Positions 1-6,163 of a stretch of DNA of 8,651 nucleotides are shown here, in pieces. This DNA is from VAZQ01 sp036502925 (GTDB taxonomy: Bacteria > Pseudomonadota > Alphaproteobacteria > Rhizobiales > Xanthobacteraceae): the NCBI GenBank assembly GCA_036502925.1, contig DASXXS010000279.1:1-8651 (forward strand), given 5' to 3'. A program made the position numbers and the translations under genes. How positions within the stretch are numbered: the first letter of the stretch is position 1; each line of letters begins with the position of its first letter. Below the pieces are notes generated by a model, which saw only the letters and a list, made by a program, of their open reading frames with translations, searched no databases and was not told the origin of the DNA.

Positions 1-19
1 GTAACCCCGCGCACGTAAA

Positions 20-38
20 TTGATGGCACACCCGGGTG
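20..38 (+). repeat. Candidate left end of the host transposon (weak)
   Basis: TTGATGG (20-26) is inverted at 8303-8309 as CCATCAA. Extended inward, the two sequences match at 12 of 19 positions, including TTGATGG and CA at positions 10-11. There is no convincing target duplication: AAT follows the right end and precedes the left end, three bases only. TTGATGG also occurs at 121-127, which lowers its weight. Bases 1-109 hold no gene I can support; a small hairpin (CTCAC 78-82, GTGAG 88-92) lies downstream of the SEC-C gene. Confidence 0.2.
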
Positions 39-109
39 GTTCTGAGCACGGTATATGATGGGCCGCGGGGCATCGCCCTCACTGAGCGTGAGCGCCGGGA
101 GCGCGACGA

Positions 110-610
110 TCAGGTGGGGGTTGATGGATCGAGCTGATCGACGAGTTTCTGGAAGACGGCCTCGAAGTCGGGGTCGTAGCTGTCGGGGTTGGCTCGAATG
201 AAGTCGATGACTTTGCGGTAGCAATCAGCGGCTTTGTGATGATCACCTCTGGCCTGGTAGACCATGCCGAGGCGATCCCAGCCGTCGTGCAGGTCGGGGA
301 AGCGTTCGAGCAGATCGCGTGCCGCCTTCTCGGCCTCGTCGAGCTTGCCGTCATGGATGAGATCAACGGCGGCGTTGGACAGGGTCGTCGGCTCGTCCTC
401 GGTGTCGTCGACGCCGTATGCGGCAGCGAGCCTGGCGGCGATTTCGCCAGCCACGTCGGGGAGCCGCCGCAATGGCGCAGCGGCAGCAGCGGCAGCTGCG
501 GCAGTGGCGGCGAGCGTGCGCTCGGCTTCCTGGTCCTTGGCGAGGCAGCAGCGCTTGTATTTCTTGCCGCTGCCACAAGAGCAGGGATCATTCCGTCCGG
601 GTTTGGCCAT
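110..610 (-). CDS. SEC-C motif / TPR protein with polyalanine linker
   Basis: The product is 166 aa. It opens with a SEC-C zinc-binding motif: after MAKPGRNDP come Cys10, Cys12, Cys21 and Cys22, the C-x-C-x8-C-C arrangement also found at the SecA C-terminus. An Ala-rich linker (about residues 34-46) follows, and then about two TPR-like helical hairpins (about 74-141) with residues such as LDEAEKAARDLLERFPD and GDHHKAADCYRKVI. No signal peptide or membrane segment is seen. The ATG at 610 is chosen because the SEC-C motif is normally within a few residues of the N-terminus when it leads a protein; the frame stays open antisense to 1153 but that extension has no domain content. A weak GAAG lies upstream. 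The gene is divergent from the gene at 633, with only 22 bp between the start codons. Function is unknown: SEC-C suggests metal and protein binding, TPRs suggest a scaffold or adaptor role. It could be a passenger of the neighbouring transposon or the flanking host gene. Confidence 0.85.
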   Translation of the reverse strand: MAKPGRNDPCSCGSGKKYKRCCLAKDQEAERTLAATAAAAAAAAAPLRRLPDVAGEIAARLAAAYGVDDTEDEPTTLSNAAVDLIHDGKLDEAEKAARDLLERFPDLHDGWDRLGMVYQARGDHHKAADCYRKVIDFIRANPDSYDPDFEAVFQKLVDQLDPSTPT

Positions 611-632
611 TGCGGTCTTCAACTTGAGAAGG

Positions 633-1211
633 ATGGGTTCTTTGTACCGAACGCTGCTGGCGGATGCCAGATTCCATGAGCTTCTGCTCGCCTTCGATCG
701 AGACCTCGCGGCGGCGGCACGCGCGGCAGGATGCGCGCGTTGCGGCGGGGTGGTGCACTCGGCGCGGTTCCGGCGCAAGCCGCGTGGCGGGCCGGGCGGC
801 AGGCTCGGCGAGGAGTACGCCCAGCGCTTCAGCTTCTGCTGCGCGGTGGATCTGTGCCGCAGCCGCAACACGCCACCGTCATTCCGCTTCCTCGGCCGCA
901 AGGCCTGGCTCGGCGCCGTGGTGGTGCTGGTCGCGGCGATGCGGCAGGAGGTGACGGCAACCCGGCAGTTGACGGAGCTTTTTGGCGTCAGCCGGCGAAC
1001 CATCGGGCGCTGGCGCAAATGGTGGGTCAGCACGTTTGCGGCGAGCCCGTTCTGGAAGCTGGCGGCGGCCGCCTTGATGCCGCCGGTCGACCGCGGCCGG
1101 CTGCCGGCATCGCTGCTGGAGCGCTTTGCCGGCGACGCCGCGGCGCGGCTCATCGCGCTCTTGCGCTTCCTCTTGCCGATCAGCGGAGGCGCGGCAATGC
1201 ACGCTGCATGA
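633..1211 (+). CDS. Putative zinc-binding, HTH transposon accessory protein (DUF6431-like)
   Basis: The product is 192 aa, first gene of the plus-strand transposon cluster. Residues 34-42 read CARCGGVVH, a Cys-x2-Cys with a nearby His. A second Cys cluster follows at Cys69, Cys70 and Cys75, so one zinc site built from both halves is likely. After a hydrophobic stretch (WLGAVVVLVAAM, about 92-103) comes a probable helix-turn-helix at about 110-131 containing LTELFGVSRRTIGRWRKWW. From memory this matches proteins annotated DUF6431 that precede rve-type transposases; I cannot confirm by search. The likely role is DNA binding or regulation for transposition, which is inference from position. The ATG at 633 is preferred because the conserved-looking protein starts there; AGAAGG directly abuts it, which is too close for an ideal ribosome site, so a nearby alternative such as TTG at 624 is possible. 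The same frame is open back to 264 but that part is shadow of the antisense SEC-C gene. Confidence 0.75.
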   Translation: MGSLYRTLLADARFHELLLAFDRDLAAAARAAGCARCGGVVHSARFRRKPRGGPGGRLGEEYAQRFSFCCAVDLCRSRNTPPSFRFLGRKAWLGAVVVLVAAMRQEVTATRQLTELFGVSRRTIGRWRKWWVSTFAASPFWKLAAAALMPPVDRGRLPASLLERFAGDAAARLIALLRFLLPISGGAAMHAA

Positions 1212-1242
1212 CGGGCATCGCCGGCCCGCAGAGCATGCCCGT
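1211..1242. repeat. 8-bp inverted repeat after the first transposon gene
   Basis: ACGGGCAT (1211-1218) and ATGCCCGT (1235-1242) are perfect inverted copies with a 16-nt GC-rich loop, starting at the last base of the stop codon of the 633-1211 gene. The following CGCCGGCCGGCG (1243-1254) is also self-complementary. There is no T-run, so this may be an attenuating hairpin or mRNA 3'-end stabiliser rather than a full terminator. The 105-bp gap between this gene and the transposase start holds nothing else I can recognise. Confidence 0.4.
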
Positions 1243-1871
1243 CGCCGGCCGGCGGGGCCTTGTCCTACGGTCGCGGCTCCTTTGGCATTTTTCCTTGGGC
1301 ATTCGAGAGCGCTGGCGTGTCGCAACGACGCGGGTCACGGGTCCACGAGCAGTGGGCGCACTTCCGCTTTTCGGTGGTGGGCCAATTATTGGCGGCGCCG
1401 CCGCGCAAGGGCGAGCTGCGTGCGCAGCTGGACAAGCTCGCCGCGCGCACATGGCGCCATCCGATCAGCGGCGAGCCGGTCTGCTTTAGCGTCTCGACGC
1501 TCGAGCGCTGGTATTACCGCGCCCGCAAGGAGCGGCAGGATCCTGTCGGCGTGCTCAGGCGCAAGCGGCGCAGCGACGCCGGCGAGCAGGTCTCGGTGAC
1601 CGCCGCCGTGCGTCAGGCCATGCTGGCGCAATACGCCGCGCACAAGAGCTGGAGCGCCAAGCTTCATCATGACAACCTGCTCGCACTGGCCGAGAAGCAG
1701 CCCGAGCTCGTGCCGTTGCCGTCCTACTCGACACTGCGCCGCTTCCTCGAGGCTCATGGTCTCGACAAGCGCCGACGCCTGACCTCGCGCCGGACCGAAG
1801 GCGCCGAGCGCGCCGAAGCCCGCCTGTTCGATCGTGAGGTGCGCAGCTACGAGGCCGAGTATGTCAACGGC

Positions 1872-1880
1872 CTGTGGCAT
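1872..1880. repeat. Left copy of 9-bp direct repeat flanking RIT (attL core)
   Basis: CTGTGGCAT is identical to 5250-5258. In this copy it is in frame as the host codons for Leu-Trp-His of the transposase. It could be a target duplication or, more in keeping with tyrosine recombinases, a shared attachment core at which attP and attB recombined. Confidence 0.8.
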
Positions 1881-1905
1881 ATGCGGAGTTCCGCATTATG
1901 CGGAG
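1872..1905 (+). repeat. RIT left terminal inverted repeat (34 bp perfect)
   Basis: Bases 1872-1905 are the exact reverse complement of 5198-5231. The outer 9 bases are the direct-repeat core. The inner 25 contain the heptamer ATGCGGA three times in alternating orientation: 1881-1887 forward, 1890-1896 reverse (TCCGCAT), 1898-1904 forward. This makes overlapping small dyads, ATGCGGA-GT-TCCGCAT and CCGCAT-T-ATGCGG. Such arrayed half-sites look like binding sites for recombinase protomers. Confidence 0.9.
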
Positions 1906-1976
1906 CTCGAGACGGGCGAGGTCACCCAACCGCTTGATTTACAAGGAATCGTGCCCCCTGCCACATGAGCTGTGCA

Positions 1977-1984
1977 CCGCATAA
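1977..1984 (-). repeat. Left subterminal RIT motif (CCGCATAA)
   Basis: CCGCATAA lies inside the left end and is the inverted counterpart of TTATGCGG at 5142-5149 just inside the right end. The same sequence core occurs within both terminal repeats. It may be an additional recombinase-binding half-site, but an 8-mer match alone is weak and the distances from the terminal repeats differ between ends (71 and 48 nt). Confidence 0.4.
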
Positions 1985-2020
1985 CGTGGTCCGTCGTTTC
2001 ATCATCGACTGGAGACCACC

Positions 2021-3256
2021 ATGCTCAGCGACTACGTTCCTAACCACCGGTCACAACAGCGGCTGCAGAAAGTCATTGCTGCTGCCCTCCTGGATGAGTT
2101 CACCGGCTTGCTTGCGGGCCAGCGGTACAGCCAGGCCACGATCCGAAGTTACGTCTTTAGCGCCGTGCACTTTGTGGCTTGGGCACGAGCAAGCGACTAC
2201 AAGGATCTCTCGGCTCTCGGCCAAGGCTGTTTGGTTGCCTATCGGAAGCATTTGATTCAGGTCCGTGGCAACGTGGCGCGTGCCCATCAGCGCGGTAACT
2301 CGCATTGTGGCGCCCGACGATTTGTGTGCTTTCTTCGCCAGTGCGGCATCGTCCCGGCGGAACCCAGCGATGTTCCACCATTGGTGATGCGTTTCTGCGA
2401 ATGGATGCGGAATCATCGTGGCAGCAAAGAGTCCACCCTCGCCAACTACCGGTATGTGCTGTGCAAGCTGCTGCAGCAATTTGGCTGCGAACCCCGTCAG
2501 TACACGGCCTTGCAACTACGAGCGTTCATCCTAACGGAATCGCGCGGGTTCAGTCACAGCAAGGCGGAGACCGCTGTCTCATCTGTACGGATGTTCGTGC
2601 GGTTCCTCATCGCTCACCGAGAATGCCAGGAGGCTCTGCAGTACGCCATTCCGCGGATGGCCAAATGGGGCCAAGCCTCGCTACCGCGTTACATTCAGCC
2701 GGAAGTCGTTGAGCGCGTCGTGGATGCCTGCGAGGCGAATACGCCGCTCGGCTCGCGTGATCGCGCCGTGTTGCTGCTGCTGGCACGTCTCGGGTTGCGC
2801 GCTGGCGACGTCGCGAACCTTCGTCTTGACGATCTGGACTGGACGCATGGGCGGATTCGGGCGACCGGCAAGTCGCGGCAACCGGCGTGGTTGCCGTTAC
2901 CCCAAGATGCCGGCGACGCCGTCCTGCACTATCTAACGACCGTGCGTCCACGAGTACCGACCGACCGGGTCTTTCTGATCATTCGCGCCCCGTATACGCC
3001 AATCCTCGCCCGGCAGATCTCGGCCACGGCCGAGCGGGCAATCCTCCGGTCGGGTATCTCTGCGCCATCTCTCGGTGCACATCTCTTCCGGCATTCGGCA
3101 GCGACGGCCTGGCTGCGTCAGGGCATGACGCTTCAATCCATCGGAACCGTATTGCGCCATTGCGACGTCGACACCACAGCAATCTATGCCAAGGTCGATG
3201 TCGGTTTGTTGCGTCAGATTGCATCGCCATGGCCAGTGGAGCACGCACCATGCTGA
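2021..3256 (+). CDS. ritA: RIT tyrosine recombinase A
   Basis: The product is 411 aa, the longest of the three recombinases. The N-terminal part (about residues 20-200) carries helical core-binding regions, including ATIRSYVFSAVHFVAWA and ANYRYVLCKLLQQF, which suggest two SAM-like modules. The catalytic domain follows (about 222-400). Arg260 is in LGLRAGDVANLRLDDLDW, Lys284 in ATGKSRQPAWLPLP, His354/Arg357 in AHLFRHSAATAWL, His380 in LRHCDVDTTAIYA, and the nucleophile is Tyr389. All expected active-site residues are therefore present. ATG 2021 has GGAG at 2011-2014, 6 nt upstream. The 140 bp before it hold the left end of the element and no other gene. The stop overlaps the start of the next recombinase by 7 bp. 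It should cleave and rejoin DNA through a 3'-phosphotyrosine at the RIT ends; its division of labour with the other two is not known to me. Confidence 0.92.
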   Translation: MLSDYVPNHRSQQRLQKVIAAALLDEFTGLLAGQRYSQATIRSYVFSAVHFVAWARASDYKDLSALGQGCLVAYRKHLIQVRGNVARAHQRGNSHCGARRFVCFLRQCGIVPAEPSDVPPLVMRFCEWMRNHRGSKESTLANYRYVLCKLLQQFGCEPRQYTALQLRAFILTESRGFSHSKAETAVSSVRMFVRFLIAHRECQEALQYAIPRMAKWGQASLPRYIQPEVVERVVDACEANTPLGSRDRAVLLLLARLGLRAGDVANLRLDDLDWTHGRIRATGKSRQPAWLPLPQDAGDAVLHYLTTVRPRVPTDRVFLIIRAPYTPILARQISATAERAILRSGISAPSLGAHLFRHSAATAWLRQGMTLQSIGTVLRHCDVDTTAIYAKVDVGLLRQIASPWPVEHAPC

Positions 3257-4152
3257 CCGCAGCCATCGATCGCTATCTCGAACTGCGTCGCGCCCTCGGT
3301 CACAAGCTTCAGACGAGCGAGGTCATGCTGCGCAGCTTCGCTCGCTATGCACGGACCAGGGGCGAGACCCACATAACCGGCTCAAGCGCGCTTGCCTGGG
3401 CCGCTCTAACTCCCACCGCCCGCCAACGCGCAAAACGCTTGACGGTGATCATTGGCCTGGCCCGGTTCCTGCACGCCGAAGATCCCCGCCACGAGATTCC
3501 GCCGCGAGCGTTGGCATGCCCAACACCCCCGCGCCCCCTGCCGTACATATTCTCCGCGGAAGAGATCCGTCGCCTCGCCCATGCAGCCAATCAGCTGCCG
3601 CCGCGCCGAACGCTGCGACCACTCACCTTCAGCACCCTTTTCAGCCTGTTGGCTGTCACAGGCCTGCGCATATCCGAAGCGCTCGAGCTTCGCATCGACG
3701 ACTTCACGCGTGACGGCTTGATCGTCCGCGAGACCAAGTTTCACAAGAGTCGACTCGTCCCGCTTCACGAGAGCACGGCAGCCGCATTGACACGGTACCT
3801 CGAGCGTCGACAACAGCTCACGACCTACACTGACCACATCTTCGTATCGCTCGGGCGAACCCCAATTTGCTACGCGACAGCCTACCGGACGTTCCGCCTG
3901 CTGTGCGCCAACATCGGTCTGCCCAGCTCCCCGCGGGTGAGGCTGCATGACTTGCGCCATACCGTGGCCGTGCGCGCCCTTGAAGCCTGCCCGGAAGGTC
4001 GCGATCAGGTGACGCCCCACATCTTGGCATTGAGCACCTACCTGGGCCATGCCAGCCTGAGAGGCACGTACTGGTACCTTCAGACTACACCGCAGCTGCT
4101 ATACGACATCGCCGGCGCTGCGGAAGATTGGATGAATGGAGGCCCGCGATGA
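3250..4152 (+). CDS. ritB: RIT tyrosine recombinase B
   Basis: The product is 300 aa, the typical size of a XerC/D-like recombinase. The N-terminal SAM-like domain (about 1-90) includes YLELRRALGHKLQTSEVMLRSFARY. The catalytic domain (about 98-290) has Arg140 in VTGLRISEALELRIDDF, Lys163 or Lys166 in ETKFHKSRLVPLH, His233/Arg236 in LHDLRHTVAVRA, His267 in YLGHASLRGTYWYL and Tyr276 as the likely nucleophile (Tyr274 is adjacent but out of the usual spacing). ATG 3250 is chosen because it overlaps the ritA stop (ATGCTGA, 3250-3256) and the recognisable domain begins there; the frame is open back to 2887 without domain content. Overlap by 7 bp upstream and 4 bp downstream indicates translational coupling. 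It differs strongly in sequence from A and C, so the trio is not a recent triplication. Confidence 0.92.
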   Translation: MLTAAIDRYLELRRALGHKLQTSEVMLRSFARYARTRGETHITGSSALAWAALTPTARQRAKRLTVIIGLARFLHAEDPRHEIPPRALACPTPPRPLPYIFSAEEIRRLAHAANQLPPRRTLRPLTFSTLFSLLAVTGLRISEALELRIDDFTRDGLIVRETKFHKSRLVPLHESTAAALTRYLERRQQLTTYTDHIFVSLGRTPICYATAYRTFRLLCANIGLPSSPRVRLHDLRHTVAVRALEACPEGRDQVTPHILALSTYLGHASLRGTYWYLQTTPQLLYDIAGAAEDWMNGGPR

Positions 4153-5141
4153 TCCCGATCGCCCCTCACATTTCAGCCTTCTTGCGCGAGCGCTTACCTC
4201 TGCAGCGTGGCGCAAGCGAGCATACCTGCGCAACTTATGCGTACGCATTCAAGCTGCTCTTCGAGTTCGCCAGCGCGCGTTTCAAGGTGCCACCGTCACT
4301 GCTCAGCCTCGAGCAGTTGGATGCGCCCCTGATCATGGACTTTCTGGACTCTCTCGAAGCAGATCGGCGTAACGGTGTCAGCACGCGTAACGCTCGACTG
4401 GTCGCGATCAAGTCCTTCATGGCGTTCCTCGAACATCATTTGCCGTCGATCCTCGAGCAAAGTCGCCAAATCCGGGCCATTCCGCCGAAGAAGACGACCG
4501 TGCCTCTGGTCGGTCATTTGAACCGCGCCGAGATTCAGGCGCTGCTGGAGGCGCCGGATCCGACCACGCGCAGCGGGATACGTGATCGAGCCATGTTGCA
4601 CTTGTGCTTCGCCGCCGCATTGCGAGTCTCGGAGTTGGTCTCGTTGCCAATGGTCGCCCTTGCGCTGCACCCCAGCCCCATCGTTCGGGTGACCGGAAAA
4701 GGCAGGCGAGAACGCGCACTCCCCTTGTGGAAGGAGACGGCAAGTGATTTGCGCAAATGGCTCGCGGTTCGCACCCCCCGACCTGGTGTCGACGAGCTTT
4801 TCGTCAACGCCCGCGGGCAGCCGATGACGCGCTCCGGATTCGAGACCGTCCTGGACAAGCACGTGACCGCAGCGGCAGCCCGCTGCCGATCGCTGGCATC
4901 CAAGCACGTATCGCCTCATGTCCTGAGGCACAGCTGTGCCTTGATGATCTTGCAAGGGACGGGTGACGTGCGTCGGGTGGCACTGTGGCTCGGCCATGCC
5001 GACATCCAAACCACGGAGCGCTATCTGCGCGTTGATCCGTCCGAGAAGCTCGATGCGCTTTCCTCCGTCGTGCCTCCCAACCTTCGATCGGGTCGGTTCA
5101 AGGTTCCCGACACGCTCATGGCAATGCTTAAGACTCCCTGA
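4149..5141 (+). CDS. ritC: RIT tyrosine recombinase C
   Basis: The product is 330 aa. The N-terminal SAM-like domain (about 5-105) contains HTCATYAYAFKLLFEFA and RNARLVAIKSFMAFL. The catalytic domain (about 120-300) has Arg159 in AAALRVSELVSLP, Lys184 in VTGKGRRERALPL, His257/Arg260 in SPHVLRHSCALMIL, His283 in LGHADIQTTERYL and Tyr292. About 35 residues follow the nucleophile (PPNLRSGRFKVPDTLMAML), more than most Xer proteins carry, possibly for contacts in trans between protomers. The start is ATG 4149 within ATGA, overlapping the ritB stop, with GGAGG at 4138-4142 six bases upstream; a TTG at 4128 in the same frame is less likely. It completes the trio operon. The 56 bp after its stop are the inner part of the right end. 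Confidence 0.92.
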   Translation: MIPIAPHISAFLRERLPLQRGASEHTCATYAYAFKLLFEFASARFKVPPSLLSLEQLDAPLIMDFLDSLEADRRNGVSTRNARLVAIKSFMAFLEHHLPSILEQSRQIRAIPPKKTTVPLVGHLNRAEIQALLEAPDPTTRSGIRDRAMLHLCFAAALRVSELVSLPMVALALHPSPIVRVTGKGRRERALPLWKETASDLRKWLAVRTPRPGVDELFVNARGQPMTRSGFETVLDKHVTAAAARCRSLASKHVSPHVLRHSCALMILQGTGDVRRVALWLGHADIQTTERYLRVDPSEKLDALSSVVPPNLRSGRFKVPDTLMAMLKTP

Positions 5142-5149
5142 TTATGCGG
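5142..5149 (+). repeat. Right subterminal RIT motif (TTATGCGG)
   Basis: TTATGCGG starts directly after the ritC stop codon and is the inverted mate of CCGCATAA at 1977-1984. Between it and the terminal repeat lies a GC-rich imperfect dyad (GGGCCG at 5159-5164 with CGGCCC at 5188-5193) which might fold at the end of the RIT transcript; it has no T-run. Confidence 0.4.
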
Positions 5150-5197
5150 ACAAAATCCGGGCCGGCGTGCCGCACACACGGGCGCGTCGGCCCACCA

Positions 5198-5231
5198 CTC
5201 CGCATAATGCGGAACTCCGCATATGCCACAG
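5198..5231 (-). repeat. RIT right terminal inverted repeat (34 bp perfect)
   Basis: This is the exact reverse complement of 1872-1905, with the three alternating ATGCGGA heptamers and, at 5223-5231, an inverted copy (ATGCCACAG) of the 9-bp core. That inverted core is not part of the restored transposase gene, so it belongs to the element. Confidence 0.9.
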
Positions 5232-5258
5232 TATGCGCTGCAGCGCATACTGTGGCAT
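5223..5258. repeat. 36-bp perfect palindrome at RIT right end
   Basis: ATGCCACAG (5223-5231), the 18-bp palindrome TATGCGCTGCAGCGCATA (5232-5249) and CTGTGGCAT (5250-5258) together form a perfect 36-bp palindrome centred between 5240 and 5241. It contains the two 9-bp cores in opposite orientation. On a circular junction with the left end the symmetry would extend to 86 bp. In RNA it would form a strong hairpin. Confidence 0.9.
5250..5258. repeat. Right copy of 9-bp direct repeat flanking RIT (attR core)
   Basis: CTGTGGCAT matches 1872-1880. It is followed by the resumed transposase sequence TGGGAC (Trp-Asp). The presumed empty target has its own dyad, GTGGCA (5252-5257) and TGCCAC (5265-5270) around a 7-nt spacer, resembling a tyrosine recombinase core site. 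Confidence 0.75.
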
Positions 5259-6163
5259 TGGGACTGCCACGTCGGATCGCGGAAGGTGCTCACTCCACGC
5301 GGCGAGTGGCAGACACCGATCCTGTTCGGTGTGCTCGACGACCGCTCGCGGCTTGCCTGTCATCTGCAATGGTACCTGGCGGAGAACGCCGAGAACGTGG
5401 CGCACGGTTTGTCGCAGGCGTTCCAGAAGCGCGGCCTGCCGCGCTCGGTGCTGAGCGACAATGGCGCCGCCATGACGGCTTCGGAGATCGTCGAGGGGCT
5501 CGCCCGGCTCGGCATCGTGCACCAGACCACGCTGCCGTACAGCCCATACCAGAACGCCAAGCAGGAGGCGTTCTGGGGCCCGGTCGAGGGCCGGCTGCTG
5601 GCCATGCTGGAGGACGTACCGGACCTCACGCTCGCGCTGCTCAACGAGGCGACCCAGGCCTGGGCGGAGCACGACTACAATCGCAAGCGCCATTCCGAGA
5701 TCGACGAGGCGCCGGTCGCGCGCTTCCTCAGAGGTCCCGAGGTGACGCGGCCGAGCCCGGACAGCGCGGCGTTACGGCTCGCCTTCACCCGCACCGAGCA
5801 GCGCACCCAGCGCAAGAGCGACGGCACCGTGGTGATCGCGGGCCGCCGCTTCGAGCTCCCGAACCGCTACCGCCATCTGCGCGGCGCCGAGGTCCGCTTC
5901 GCCAGCTGGGATCTCACCACGGTTCATCTGGTGGACAGCCGCACCGGCACGGTGCTGTGCCGGCTCTATCCACAGGACAAGACCAAAAACGCCAGCGGCC
6001 TGCGCCGGCCGCTCGACAAGCTGACGGCAGAGCCTGCCACCCGCCAAAGCGAGCCCGGCAACCCGGCCGGCGCCATCGCGCCGCTGCTCGCCCGGCTGAT
6101 CGATCAGCAGGCCGCGGCCGGATTGCCGCCGCCTTATCTTCCCAAGGACGAAGGAGACGACAC

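Larger units (their letters stand above)
1317..1937 (+). pseudogene. DDE transposase, N-terminal half (interrupted by RIT element)
   Basis: This is the 5' half of a transposase split by the RIT element. The true coding part is 1317-1880 (188 residues, ending at YVNGLWH); a further 18 codons read into the RIT end and stop at TGA 1935-1937. Residues 45-85 (TWRHPISGEP, STLERWYYRARKE, DPVGVLRRK) look like a helix-turn-helix DNA-binding module. Residues 90-150 (AMLAQYAAHKSWSAKLHHDN, SYSTLRRFLEAHGL) look like a second HTH of the kind before the rve fold in IS481/Mu/Tn7-type transposases. GTG at 1317 is chosen because GAGAG (1305-1309) sits 7 nt upstream and the family-like sequence begins soon after; the frame is open to an ATG at 1260 with no recognisable content. 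The fragment keeps DNA-binding regions but has no catalytic residue, so if made it could bind transposon ends without cutting, which is inference. Confidence 0.8.
1872..5258 (+). mobile_element. RIT (recombinase-in-trio) element nested in transposase gene
   Basis: Three consecutive, distinct tyrosine recombinase genes in one orientation with overlapping ends are the defining layout of RIT elements. The span includes the 9-bp direct repeat on each side (CTGTGGCAT at 1872-1880 and 5250-5258); the net insert is 1881-5258, 3378 bp. Removing it joins GLWH to WDCHVGSRKVLTPRGEW in frame and rebuilds a complete DDE transposase, which fixes the borders to within the 9-bp repeat. A perfect 34-bp inverted repeat marks both ends. 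The three genes look less GC-rich than the surrounding transposon, consistent with separate origin. Perfect terminal repeats and intact catalytic residues suggest a recent and possibly still mobile copy. Confidence 0.9.

Noticed and set aside
264..632. Upstream extension of the zinc/HTH protein
   Set aside because: It is Ser/Ala/Arg-rich shadow of the antisense SEC-C gene, including its polyalanine codons read on the other strand.
611..1153. N-terminal extension of the minus-strand SEC-C frame
   Set aside because: It is antisense to the zinc/HTH gene, low in complexity and lacks domain content; the SEC-C motif marks the N-terminus at 610.
2887..3249. Upstream extension of RitB
   Set aside because: It overlaps the catalytic domain of RitA in another frame; ATG 3250 at the overlap fits operon structure and family length.
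3406..4050. Long minus-strand open frames inside the recombinases (also 4296-5009 and 2051-2515)
   Set aside because: They lie antisense to genes with complete catalytic residue sets and have no recognisable motifs.
5198..5258. CRISPR-like or integron attC-like repeat
   Set aside because: The repeats are inverted, not spaced direct repeats, there is no array or cas gene, and perfect symmetry without bulges does not fit attC.
5144..6163. Upstream extension of the TniB-like ATPase frame
   Set aside because: It is an Arg/Pro/Ala-rich shadow of the transposase; GTG 6164 has a good ribosome site and a GTGA overlap.
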